Of a DNA stretch of 64,000 nucleotides, positions 7,953-15,468 are shown piece by piece. The notes under the pieces were generated by a model. That model saw nothing but the letters and a program-made list of their open reading frames with translations, did no database searches and was not told the DNA's origin. Position 1 is the first letter of the stretch. Every line of letters starts with the position of its first letter. The position numbers and the translations under genes are program-made. The stretch lies in NCBI RefSeq assembly GCF_008365275.1, contig NZ_CP043504.1, forward strand, positions 1,984,001-2,048,000, in the 5' to 3' direction. Source of the DNA: Protaetiibacter larvae. GTDB lineage: Bacteria > Actinomycetota > Actinomycetes > Actinomycetales > Microbacteriaceae.

Positions 7953-9686
7953 ATGCCCCGTCTGCGATTGGCACTTGCGCAATCCAACCCGATCGTCGGA
8001 GACCTGGAGGGCAACGCCGCGATGATCCTCTCCGCGGCGCGCGAGGCGCTCGCCTCCGGTGCCGAACTGCTCGTGACGGGCGAGATGGCTCTCACGGGGT
8101 ACCCCATCGAGGACCTCGCGGCGCAGCCGAGCTTCCTGCGCGCCGCGAGCGAGGCGGTGCCGGCGCTCGCCGAGCGCCTCGCCGCGGAGGGGCTCGGCGA
8201 GCTCATCGTGATCGTCGGCCACCCGGACGGCCCGCACGAGCCGCGCCTGCTGGGCACGAGCAACGCGCCGACGGCGGTCGCCCAGAACTGCGCGAGCGTG
8301 CTGCATCGGGGGCGCGTCGTCGCCCGCTACGCGAAGCATCACCTGCCGAACTACTCGGTGTTCGACGAGTACCGCGTGTTCATCCCCGGCGACGAGCTGC
8401 TCGTGCTTCGGGTGCGCGGGGTGGACGTGGCCGTCATCATCTGCGAGGACCTGTGGCGTGACGGCGGTCCGGTGGGCCGCGTGCTCGAAGCGGATGCGGG
8501 GCTGCTGCTCGTGCTCAACGCCTCGCCCTTCGAGCGCGACAAGGACGAGGTGCGCCTGCCGCTCGTGACCCGCCGCGCGACGGAGACGAACACGATCGTC
8601 GCCTACGTCAACATCGTGGGCGGCCAGGACGACCTGGTGTTCGACGGGGACAGCGTCGTCGTGGATGCGGGGGGCCGCATCCTGGCCCGCGCCGCGCAGT
8701 TCCGCGAGCAGTTGCTCCTGGTGGATGTGGAGCCGGAGGCGGCGGGCGACGCGCCTGCGCTCGAGAACGTGCGTCGCGTCGAGCTCGACGCCCGCGACGC
8801 GGAACCCCTCTCCGTGCTCGCGCCCTCGATCGCGACCCTCCCCGACGACCGCGAGCAGCTCTGGAACGCCCTCGTGGCGGGGCTGCGCGACTATGTCGAG
8901 AAGAACGGCTTCCCGAGCGTCGTGCTCGGGCTCTCGGGGGGCATCGACTCCGCGGTGTGCGCCGCGCTCGCGGCCGACGCGATCGGCCCCGACCGGGTGC
9001 ACGGGGTGAGCATGCCGAGCCGCTACAGCTCGGAGGGCTCGCGTGACGACGCCGACGAGCTCGCCGAGCGCATCGGGCTGCACTACTCGGTCGAGCCGAT
9101 CGCCGGGCTCGTGCAGCCGGTCGAGACCCAGCTGGCGCTCACCGGCGTCGCCGCCGAGAACCTGCAGGCCCGCATCCGGGGCATCATCCTGATGGCGACA
9201 TCCAACATGAGCGGGCACCTCGTGCTCACGACCGGCAACAAGACCGAGCTCGCGGTGGGCTACTCGACGATCTACGGCGACTCGGCGGGCGGTTTCGCCC
9301 CCCTCAAGGACGTGCCGAAGACGCTCGTCTGGGAGCTCGCCCGATGGCGCAACGAGGCCGCCGCCGCGCGGGGGGAGACGCCGCCGATCCCCGAGAACTC
9401 GATCACGAAGCCGCCGAGCGCCGAGCTGCGCCCCGACCAGACCGACCAGGACACCCTGCCCCCGTATCCGCTGCTCGACGCGCTGCTCGAGCTGTACATC
9501 ACGCAGCGTCTCGGTCGCGCCGACATCGTCGCCCGGGGCTTCGACCGCGAGACGGTCGAGTTCGTCACCCGGCTCGTCGACCGCTCGGAGTGGAAGCGGC
9601 GGCAGGGCGCGATCGGGCCCAAGATCTCGGGGATGGCGTTCGGTCGCGACCGGCGACTCCCGATCACCTCGCGGCCGGTGGGATGA
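7953..9686 (+). CDS. nadE: NAD(+) synthase, glutamine-hydrolysing
   Basis: A 577-residue two-domain enzyme that makes NAD from deamido-NAD, taking ammonia from glutamine. The N-terminal nitrilase-type glutaminase domain (1-270) carries the expected triad Glu44 (TGEMALTGYP), Lys128 (YAKHHLPNYSVFDEYR) and Cys164 (VIICEDLW). The C-terminal synthetase domain has the pyrophosphate-binding P-loop LSGGIDSAV (328-336), then TGNKTELAVGY and the GGFAPLKDVPKTLV segment. Length and architecture match the actinobacterial NadE2 form. The start ATG appears leaderless. The stop overlaps the next gene by ATGA, so the two are probably translated together. Confidence 0.97.
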   Translation: MPRLRLALAQSNPIVGDLEGNAAMILSAAREALASGAELLVTGEMALTGYPIEDLAAQPSFLRAASEAVPALAERLAAEGLGELIVIVGHPDGPHEPRLLGTSNAPTAVAQNCASVLHRGRVVARYAKHHLPNYSVFDEYRVFIPGDELLVLRVRGVDVAVIICEDLWRDGGPVGRVLEADAGLLLVLNASPFERDKDEVRLPLVTRRATETNTIVAYVNIVGGQDDLVFDGDSVVVDAGGRILARAAQFREQLLLVDVEPEAAGDAPALENVRRVELDARDAEPLSVLAPSIATLPDDREQLWNALVAGLRDYVEKNGFPSVVLGLSGGIDSAVCAALAADAIGPDRVHGVSMPSRYSSEGSRDDADELAERIGLHYSVEPIAGLVQPVETQLALTGVAAENLQARIRGIILMATSNMSGHLVLTTGNKTELAVGYSTIYGDSAGGFAPLKDVPKTLVWELARWRNEAAAARGETPPIPENSITKPPSAELRPDQTDQDTLPPYPLLDALLELYITQRLGRADIVARGFDRETVEFVTRLVDRSEWKRRQGAIGPKISGMAFGRDRRLPITSRPVG

Positions 9687-10363
9687 GCCCGCCCGCCGCG
9701 CGCGTCGGCACCGTCGCGCTGGCCATGCTGCCGTTCCTCGCGATCTCGGCCGTGCATCTGGGTGCCAAGCTCGCGGGCGCTGTCGCGCTCGACCAGGCGA
9801 CGAAGGGCTGGACCGTGCCCGCGCTCGCCCTCGGGGCGATCCTGACGCTGCTCATCGACCGTCGCCGGCTCCGTCCACGGGTGTTCGCGCTGCTGTTCAC
9901 CGCGCTCGGGCTCTCCTGGCTCGGCGACATCACGCTCGCCGACTTCGTCGTGGGGCTGTCGTTCTTCCTCGTCGCCCACCTCGCCTACATCGTGCTGTTC
10001 CACCTCGCCTTCCATCGGAACGCCTCCTGGTGGTCGCTCGGGCTCGTGTTCTGGTTCGCGGGCCTCATGCTCGCCCTGTGGCCGTCCCTCGGCGCGCTCG
10101 CCCCCGTCGTCGCCGTCTACGGCGTGGTGCTCGGGCTCATGGCGGCGTTCTCGACGCGCGGCAACACCTTCACGATGATCGGGGGGACGCTCTTCGTGGC
10201 GAGCGATTCGCTGCTCGCCTTCCGGCTGTTCACACCGCTGTTCCAGACCCCGCCCGAGGACACCCTCATCATGGCGTTCTACCTCGCCGCCCAGCTCTTC
10301 CTCGTGATCGGGGTGCTCCGCACGGCGACCGCGCGCGAGCCCCGCATCCGGGCGGGTGCCTAG
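9683..10363 (+). CDS. YhhN/lysoplasmalogenase-like membrane protein
   Basis: A 226-residue integral membrane protein of about eight hydrophobic helices, starting at an ATG that overlaps the nadE stop (ATGA). The pattern GLSWLGDITLADFVVGLSFF, then a LVAHLAYIVLF helix and FVASDSLLAFR, matches the YhhN/TMEM86 family, whose animal members hydrolyse lysoplasmalogen. The Asp in LGDI and in ASDSLLA are the residues usually conserved. The true substrate in actinomycetes, which generally lack plasmalogens, is unknown, so the enzymatic name is tentative. The last codons overlap the -10 region of panB. Confidence 0.8.
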   Translation: MSPPAARVGTVALAMLPFLAISAVHLGAKLAGAVALDQATKGWTVPALALGAILTLLIDRRRLRPRVFALLFTALGLSWLGDITLADFVVGLSFFLVAHLAYIVLFHLAFHRNASWWSLGLVFWFAGLMLALWPSLGALAPVVAVYGVVLGLMAAFSTRGNTFTMIGGTLFVASDSLLAFRLFTPLFQTPPEDTLIMAFYLAAQLFLVIGVLRTATAREPRIRAGA

Positions 10364-10366
10364 ACT
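10361..10366 (+). promoter_or_regulatory. Leaderless -10 box for panB
   Basis: TAGACT, whose first three bases are the stop codon of the preceding gene, is followed by six bases and ATG 10373. There is no Shine-Dalgarno sequence. Confidence 0.5.
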
Positions 10367-10372
10367 GGCGAC

Positions 10373-11188
10373 ATGGCAGACGAGGTCGTCAAGAAGGTAC
10401 GCACCCGGCATTTCCAGAACGCCAAGGCCAACGGCATCAAGATCACCGGGCTCACGAGCTACGACCAGCTCACCGCGGCGATCTTCGACCGCGCCGGTGT
10501 CGACTTCCTGCTCGTGGGCGACTCGGCGGGCAACAACGTGTTCGGCTACGACACGACCCTCCCCGTGACGATCGACCAGCTGATCCCCCTCACCCGTGCG
10601 GTGGCCGGCGCCGTCAAGCGCGCCTTCGTGGTCGCCGACATGCCGTTCGGTTCATACGAGACGGGGCCCGACGAAGCGCTGCACACCGCGTTCCGCTTCA
10701 TGAAGGAGACCGGCGCGCACGCCGTCAAGCTCGAGGGCGGGGTGCGATCGGCGGAGCAGATCCGGCGGATCGTGTCGGCCGGGATCCCCGTCATGGCCCA
10801 CATCGGATTCACCCCGCAGAGCGAGCACCAGCTCGGCGGCCACGTGATCCAGGGGCGCGGGGATCGCGTCGAGCAGCTCATCGCCGACGCCCGGGCGGTC
10901 GAGGACGCGGGTGCCTTCGCCGTCGTGCTCGAGATGGTGCCCGCCGAGGCAGCCAAACGGGTCACCGCGGAGCTCGGCATCCCGACCATCTCGGTGGGCG
11001 CCGGCCCGCACACCGACGGGCAGCTGCTCGTGTGGACCGACTGGGCGGGACTCACGACGGGGCGCATCCCGAAGTTCGTGAAGCAGTACGCGCAACTCGC
11101 CGAGGTGCTCGGGGATGCGGCGCGCGCCTGGACCGCGGATGTCGCCTCGGGCGCCTATCCCGGCCCCGAGCACTCCTACGAGGACTGA
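10373..11188 (+). CDS. panB: 3-methyl-2-oxobutanoate hydroxymethyltransferase
   Basis: A 271-residue TIM-barrel enzyme that transfers a hydroxymethyl group from methylene-tetrahydrofolate to 2-oxoisovalerate, giving ketopantoate, the first step of pantothenate and CoA synthesis. Diagnostic segments are [40 protein letters not shown] (metal-binding Asp), [13 protein letters not shown], the VKLEGG strand, [18 protein letters not shown] and the late [11 protein letters not shown] and [12 protein letters not shown] motifs. Full length for the family. Its promoter suggests a leaderless transcript. No panC or panD lies next to it in the window. Confidence 0.97.
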   Translation: MADEVVKKVRTRHFQNAKANGIKITGLTSYDQLTAAIFDRAGVDFLLVGDSAGNNVFGYDTTLPVTIDQLIPLTRAVAGAVKRAFVVADMPFGSYETGPDEALHTAFRFMKETGAHAVKLEGGVRSAEQIRRIVSAGIPVMAHIGFTPQSEHQLGGHVIQGRGDRVEQLIADARAVEDAGAFAVVLEMVPAEAAKRVTAELGIPTISVGAGPHTDGQLLVWTDWAGLTTGRIPKFVKQYAQLAEVLGDAARAWTADVASGAYPGPEHSYED

Positions 11189-11198
11189 TCCGAGGCGG

Positions 11199-11372
11199 TC
11201 AGCGGCGCTCGGCCTCGTCGTCCGAGGCCCAGGCCCGCGCCCGCTCGCGCGCGATCTCCGGGGCCCGTTCGGCCTCCTCGCGGCTGGGGTAGGGGCCGTC
11301 GCGATCGGACCCCAGCGACTGCGGGCCCTCCTCGACCTCACCGGTCTTGTGGTTGTACCACCACTCAGCCAT
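11199..11372 (-). CDS. Small conserved protein MAEWW...
   Basis: A 57-residue cytoplasmic protein beginning [19 protein letters not shown] and continuing with a charged [15 protein letters not shown]... helix. I recognise it as a short conserved actinobacterial protein (a SPOR-associated-like family in some annotations) commonly found between panB and map, but no function is known. Its frame is open further upstream (to 11429), but the conserved tryptophan-rich start and the divergent map promoter favour ATG 11372. It converges on panB, ending ten bases from the panB stop. Confidence 0.7.
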   Translation of the reverse strand: MAEWWYNHKTGEVEEGPQSLGSDRDGPYPSREEAERAPEIARERARAWASDDEAERR

Positions 11373-11392
11373 CTCGGCGTCCCTCCGCTCGG

Positions 11393-11398
11393 TAGTCT
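11393..11398 (+). promoter_or_regulatory. Leaderless -10 box for map
   Basis: TAGTCT is followed by seven bases and ATG 11406. No ribosome-binding site is visible. Confidence 0.5.
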
Positions 11399-11405
11399 TG
11401 AGCCT

Positions 11406-12290
11406 ATGCCTCGCGACGCAGCCGGTCACCTCGTCTCCGGCCGGCTGTCACCCGCCCGCGCGGTGCCCTCCTCGATCCCGCGACCCGAGTACGTGGGCCG
11501 TTCCGGGCCTCGCCCGTTCACCGGTTCCGACGTCTACACCCCGGAGGAGATCGAGCGGATCCGGGCGAGCGGCCGCATCGCCGCGCAGGCCGTCGAAGCG
11601 GTCGGAGCCGCCATCCGCCCGGGCGTCACGACCGATGAGCTCGACCGGATCGCCCACGAGTTCCTCATCGCCCACGACGCCTACCCCTCGACGCTCGGCT
11701 ATCGCGGTTTCCCGAAGTCGAGTTGCACCTCGCTCAACGAGGTCGTGTGCCACGGCATCCCCGACGACACCGTGCTCGTGGACGGCGACATCATCAACAT
11801 CGACATCACGGCCTACCGCGACGGGATGCACGGCGACCTCAACAAGACCTTCCTGGTGGGCGAGGTGGCCCCCGAGGCGCGCGAGCTCGTCGACCGCACC
11901 CGGGAGGCCCTCGACCGCGGCATCAAGGCGGTCGCACCGGGCCGCGAGATCAACGTGATCGGGCGCGCGATCGAGAGCTACGCGCGCCGCTTCGGCTACG
12001 GAGTGGTCCGCGACTTCACCGGGCACGGCGTCGGCAGCGCGTTCCACACCGGCCTCATCGTGCCCCACTACGACGCCGCCCCCCGCTTCGACACCGTGAT
12101 CGAGGTCGGCATGGTCTTCACGATCGAGCCGATGCTCACGATCGGAACCCCCGAGCGCCCGGGAACGACCGAATGGGACGAGTGGGCCGACGACTGGACG
12201 ATCACCACCCGCGACAAGAGCCTCACCGCACAGTTCGAGCACACCCTCGTCGTCACCGAGCGCGGCGCCGAGATCCTGACCCTGCCCTGA
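11406..12290 (+). CDS. map: Type I methionine aminopeptidase
   Basis: A 294-residue metalloprotease that removes the initiator methionine from nascent proteins. The pita-bread fold carries all five metal ligands: Asp133 (NIDITAY), Asp144 (HGDLNKTF), His207 (GHGVG), Glu241 (TIEPML) and Glu278 (QFEHT). His106 in VCHGIP is also in place. An N-terminal extension of about 40 residues holds the Pro-rich [15 protein letters not shown] segment typical of the actinobacterial type 1c enzyme. I chose ATG 11406 because it follows a leaderless promoter and gives the family length; the upstream open frame belongs to the antisense of the small gene before it. Confidence 0.96.
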   Translation: MPRDAAGHLVSGRLSPARAVPSSIPRPEYVGRSGPRPFTGSDVYTPEEIERIRASGRIAAQAVEAVGAAIRPGVTTDELDRIAHEFLIAHDAYPSTLGYRGFPKSSCTSLNEVVCHGIPDDTVLVDGDIINIDITAYRDGMHGDLNKTFLVGEVAPEARELVDRTREALDRGIKAVAPGREINVIGRAIESYARRFGYGVVRDFTGHGVGSAFHTGLIVPHYDAAPRFDTVIEVGMVFTIEPMLTIGTPERPGTTEWDEWADDWTITTRDKSLTAQFEHTLVVTERGAEILTLP

Positions 12291-12321
12291 CCATCCGGTC
12301 ACACCACCCCGAGGAGACCCC

Positions 12322-13080
12322 ATGAGCACGCTCGCCGTCGGCATCGACATCGGAGGCACCGGCATCAAGGGGGCGCTCGTCGACGTCGACAGCGGCGAAC
12401 TCGCCGGCGAGCGGGTCAAGGTCGCCACCCCGGAGGGCGGCGACCCGGATGCCGTGCTCGCGGCGGTGGCCGGGATGGTCGACGGCTTCGGCCCCGAGGC
12501 CGCGGGCGTGCCGCTCGGGGTCTGCTTCCCCGCGATCGTCAAGCACGGCCGCACGATGTCGGCCGCGAACGTCTCGAAGCGCTGGATCGGCCTGGATGCC
12601 GAGCGCCTCTTCGAGCAGGCGCTCGGCCGCGGCATCCACTTCGTCAACGACGCGGACGCCGCGGGCGTCGCGGAGGCGGGTTTCGGGGCTGCCCGCGGCG
12701 TGGACGGGCTCGTGATCGTCACGACGCTCGGCACCGGCATCGGCAGCGCGTTCCTCTACGACGGCGTGCTCATCCCGAACACCGAGCTCGGGCACCTCAA
12801 GCTGCGGGGACGCGACGCCGAGCGGCTCGCCTCCTTCGCGGCCAAGGAGCGCGGCCACCTCAGCTGGAAGCGCTGGGCCGAGCGACTGCAGCAGTTCTAC
12901 GGCACGGTCGAGTTCCTGTTCTCCCCCGAGCTGTTCGTGGTGGGCGGCGGCGTCTCGAAGAACCACGAGGAGTTCCTCCCGCTGCTCGAGCTGAGCACCC
13001 CGATCGTGCCCGCGACGCTGCGCAACAACGCCGGCATCCTCGGCGCCGCCTGGCTTGCAGCGCAACCTGCGCGTGCATGA
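12322..13080 (+). CDS. ppgK: Polyphosphate glucokinase
   Basis: A 252-residue ROK-type kinase that phosphorylates glucose with polyphosphate (and usually ATP) to feed glycolysis. The N-terminal phosphate-binding loop is VGIDIGGTGIKGALVD. The sugar-binding and catalytic segments follow: SKRWIG, the FVNDADAAGVAEAGFGAA helix with the catalytic Asp, the second phosphate motif TTLGTGIGSAF, and NTELGHLKLRGRDAE, where the polyphosphate-type enzyme has Leu-Lys in place of the zinc-binding residues of ordinary ROK proteins. The GGGVSKN loop is near the end. GAGGAG lies upstream of ATG 12322. Length agrees with actinobacterial PPGK. Confidence 0.95.
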   Translation: MSTLAVGIDIGGTGIKGALVDVDSGELAGERVKVATPEGGDPDAVLAAVAGMVDGFGPEAAGVPLGVCFPAIVKHGRTMSAANVSKRWIGLDAERLFEQALGRGIHFVNDADAAGVAEAGFGAARGVDGLVIVTTLGTGIGSAFLYDGVLIPNTELGHLKLRGRDAERLASFAAKERGHLSWKRWAERLQQFYGTVEFLFSPELFVVGGGVSKNHEEFLPLLELSTPIVPATLRNNAGILGAAWLAAQPARA

Positions 13081-13197
13081 CGCCAGGTTTCGATTCGATG
13101 AAATCTGCGGTCGCACGCTGCCGTGCGCGACCGGGTGTGCACTAGGTTGAGGACGCGCCCCGGATTGGGTGCGCATGCATTACGAGAAAGCAGTCAC

Positions 13198-13401
13198 ATG
13201 CCCACTGGAACCGTGAAGTGGTTCAACGCCGAAAAGGGATTCGGCTTCATCACCCCCGACGACGGCGCACAGGACGTGTTCGCCCACTACTCGGCCATCG
13301 ACTCGAGCGGTTACCGCACCCTCGAGGAGGGTCAGCGCGTGGAGTTCGAGGTCACCCAGGGCCAGAAGGGCCCGCAGGCCGCGAACATCCGCGTCGCCTG
13401 A
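13198..13401 (+). CDS. cspA: Cold-shock protein
   Basis: A 67-residue single OB-fold RNA/ssDNA-binding protein. Both RNA-binding motifs are intact: GFGFITPDD (RNP1) and VFAHYSAI (RNP2), after the usual [15 protein letters not shown] start. ATG 13198 is preceded by GAGAAAG. About 117 bases of leader separate it from ppgK, which suits a post-transcriptionally controlled cold-shock gene, although it may also be constitutive. A strong hairpin follows. Confidence 0.96.
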   Translation: MPTGTVKWFNAEKGFGFITPDDGAQDVFAHYSAIDSSGYRTLEEGQRVEFEVTQGQKGPQAANIRVA

Positions 13402-13413
13402 ACAATCCACCGC

Positions 13414-13453
13414 GACGAAGGCGCCTCCGGGGTTCTCCGGGGGCGCCTTCGTC
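13414..13453. terminator. Bidirectional terminator between cspA and rnpB
   Basis: A 17-base inverted repeat GACGAAGGCGCCTCCGG / CCGGGGGCGCCTTCGTC (one mismatch), with a short loop, follows cspA and also lies just past the 3' end of the RNase P RNA on the other strand. Confidence 0.85.
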
Positions 13454-13468
13454 GTCATGACGGGGAGT

Positions 13469-13844
13469 GAACGGGTCGGCCGATACGCCGGGTTCTGTCG
13501 GCCGACTCGCGTCGACCGGACGGCCATCTCTCTCGGGGATGCGTTGCCGCAGCCCTCCAGCGGTCTACCCGACACCTCGGCGAGCAGCCTCATCGGTGTC
13601 TGTCTGACCTTGCTCCGGGCGAGGTTTACCCAGCGAGCCCGATCACTCGGGCCCCTGGTGGTCTCTTACACCACCGTTTCACCCTTACCCCGGCGCCCGA
13701 AGGCGCCGTGGCGGTCTGCTCTCTGTTGCACTTTCTCGCGGATTGCTCCGGGTGGGTGTTACCCACCGCCCTGCTCTGTGGAGCCCGGACGTTCCTCGGC
13801 ACGCGCCTCGCGGCGCGCGACGCGACCGTCTGGCCGACCCGTTC
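13469..13844 (-). ncRNA. rnpB: RNase P RNA, type A
   Basis: The ribozyme that matures tRNA 5' ends. On the minus strand the sequence shows the conserved GAGGAACGTCCGGGCTCC element, the CAGGGCGGTGGGTAACACCC hairpin, AGAAAGTGCAACAGAGAGCA, GGTAAGGGTGAAACGGTGG and, near the 3' end, AGAACCCGGCGTATCGGCC. The P1 helix is perfect over 13 base pairs: GAACGGGTCGGCC at the 5' end (13844-13832) pairs with GGCCGACCCGTTC at the 3' end (13481-13469). I used this helix to set both boundaries, which are accurate to a few bases. It is read toward cspA and ends just before a bidirectional hairpin. Confidence 0.95.
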
Positions 13845-13868
13845 GTCGCCCAGGATATCGGTCGAAGC

Positions 13869-14609
13869 TCAGAGACCGGACTCCGCGGTGCGCACGAGGA
13901 TCGCGCTCGAGTCGGGGCAGAGGATGACGTCGTCGGGCGCCGCCGCGCGCACCGTGTTGAGGTCGGTCGCATTGAGGGCGACGCCGCTCGCGCTCGACAC
14001 CCCGCCCCGCAGGTGGGAGGCGCCCACACCGTAGCGGGCGCGCTGCTTCTCGTAGAGGGCGAGCAGCTCGGCCGGAACCCTGCCGGCGACCGTCTCGCGG
14101 TTGGCGGTGAGGTGCACGCGTTCCGCCTCGAGGGCGCCGAGCACCGCGTCGCGTGCGGCGACGGCCTCCGCGGTCCGGGAGTCGAGTCCGTCGAGAGCGG
14201 CACGGGTGGCGGCGAGCGCGGTCTCGTGCTCCTCGACCTTCTCCATCACGACGAGCTCGATCTCCTCGAGCTCGTCGCGACGGCGGGCGAGGGCGGCGAG
14301 CTCCTGTTCGAGCGCCTGCACATCCTTCACGGAGGAGGTCGCCTGCAGTCGGGCGCGGTCGCGTTCGATGCGGGCCTCGACGACGGCGACATCCGACTCG
14401 ACCCGGCCGAGCTCGGTGCGCGCATCCTCCCAGACCCCGGTCTGCTCGGCGAGCGCGCGCCGGAGCGCGTCGCCCTCCTGGGCGAGCGCCGTGACGGCCG
14501 CGGCCTCGGGCAGGGTGCGCGTCCGATGGGCGAGCTGCTGCAGGCGGGTGTCGAACTCCTGCAGCTCCAGCAGGAGCGCCTGGTCTTCGGGTGCCGCCTT
14601 GAGGCCCAT
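13869..14609 (-). CDS. COG1579-type coiled-coil protein with degenerate zinc ribbon
   Basis: A 246-residue protein that is almost entirely coiled-coil from residue 10 to about 185 (heptad-rich Leu/Ala/Glu/Arg), followed by a small C-terminal domain. The family normally ends in a C4 zinc ribbon (CGGCHL ... CEECGRIL). Here the first pair is replaced by RGGVSSASGVAL and only one cysteine of the second pair remains (VILCPDSSAILVR), so zinc binding is probably lost. Function in the family is unresolved. It lies directly upstream of rnpB on the same strand and about 36 bases downstream of nif3, as in many actinomycetes. ATG 14609 is preceded by ACGGA. Confidence 0.85.
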   Translation of the reverse strand: MGLKAAPEDQALLLELQEFDTRLQQLAHRTRTLPEAAAVTALAQEGDALRRALAEQTGVWEDARTELGRVESDVAVVEARIERDRARLQATSSVKDVQALEQELAALARRRDELEEIELVVMEKVEEHETALAATRAALDGLDSRTAEAVAARDAVLGALEAERVHLTANRETVAGRVPAELLALYEKQRARYGVGASHLRGGVSSASGVALNATDLNTVRAAAPDDVILCPDSSAILVRTAESGL

Positions 14610-14645
14610 AGTGATTCCGTTCGTTCAGCGGCCGCAGCCGGGAGG

Positions 14646-15464
14646 TCAGACGAGGGCGAAGTCCCACGGGTCGGTGCGCAGCTCGCTCACCGTCACCGTG
14701 ACCTCGGGAAGCGCCGCGCGGAGCTCGTCGGCCGCCGCCTCGAGCCACAGCCATTCGGCCGCCCAGTGGGAGATGTCCAGCAGCGCGGGGCCGCCCCCGA
14801 TGCGGGCGTTCTCGCGCGCCTCCGACGCCGGGTGGTGACGGAGGTCGCTCGTGATGTAGACGTCGGCGCTCTGCACCGCCGGATTCGCGAGCAGCGAATC
14901 GCCCGCCCCCGCGCACAGCGCGACGCGGCGGATGGGCGCGAAGTAGTCCCCCGCGCCCCGGATGCCTTGGGCGGTCGGCGGCAGGATCTCGCCGAGCCCG
15001 CGGGCGAGCTCGCCGAGCGTGACGGGGGCGGGCAGCTCCCCCACCCGGCCCAGCCCGAGCGAGGCATCCCTGGCGGAGGGCACGAGCGGGTGCGGGTCGA
15101 CCAGGCCGAGTCGTGCGGCGAGCACGGCGGAGGTGCCACGGGCGACCACGTCGGCGTTGGTGTGCGCGGCGAGCAGCCCGCAGCCGCCGCGGATGAGTCG
15201 CGCGACCATGGTGCCCTTGTAGCGGTCCTCGGCGACGCTCGTGACGCCGCGCAGCAGCAGCGGATGGTGCACGAGCAGCAGCTGGGCGTCGCGCTCGACC
15301 GCCTCGGCGACGGTGTCGGCCACGGCGTCCACGGCGAGGTGGATGGCGCGCACCTCGGCGGAGGGGTCGCCGACGATCAACCCCGGCACATCCCACTCCT
15401 CGGCACCCGCGAGCGGCCAGAGGGTGTGCGCGACGTCGATCACACGGGCGAGGGCGACAGGCAC
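14646..15464 (-). CDS. Nif3-like dinuclear metal centre protein
   Basis: A 272-residue member of the Nif3/YqfO family (GTP cyclohydrolase I type 2 homologue). It shows VGDPSAEVRAIHLAVD, the metal-binding LLLVHHPLLLRG, the AHTNADVV motif and the late ALCAGAGDSLL ... ADVYITSDLRHH and ALLDISHWAAE segments, which supply the remaining metal ligands. Members form hexameric toroids with two metal ions per subunit. The biological role is uncertain. GTG 15464 follows a leaderless -10 box that overlaps the end of the upstream permease gene. Confidence 0.93.
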   Translation of the reverse strand: MPVALARVIDVAHTLWPLAGAEEWDVPGLIVGDPSAEVRAIHLAVDAVADTVAEAVERDAQLLLVHHPLLLRGVTSVAEDRYKGTMVARLIRGGCGLLAAHTNADVVARGTSAVLAARLGLVDPHPLVPSARDASLGLGRVGELPAPVTLGELARGLGEILPPTAQGIRGAGDYFAPIRRVALCAGAGDSLLANPAVQSADVYITSDLRHHPASEARENARIGGGPALLDISHWAAEWLWLEAAADELRAALPEVTVTVSELRTDPWDFALV

Positions 15465-15468
15465 GTCC

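Noticed and set aside
9272-10411. A 379-codon minus-strand frame across nadE and the YhhN gene
   Set aside because: Its composition is that of an antisense shadow, and two coupled plus-strand genes with clear motifs occupy the region.
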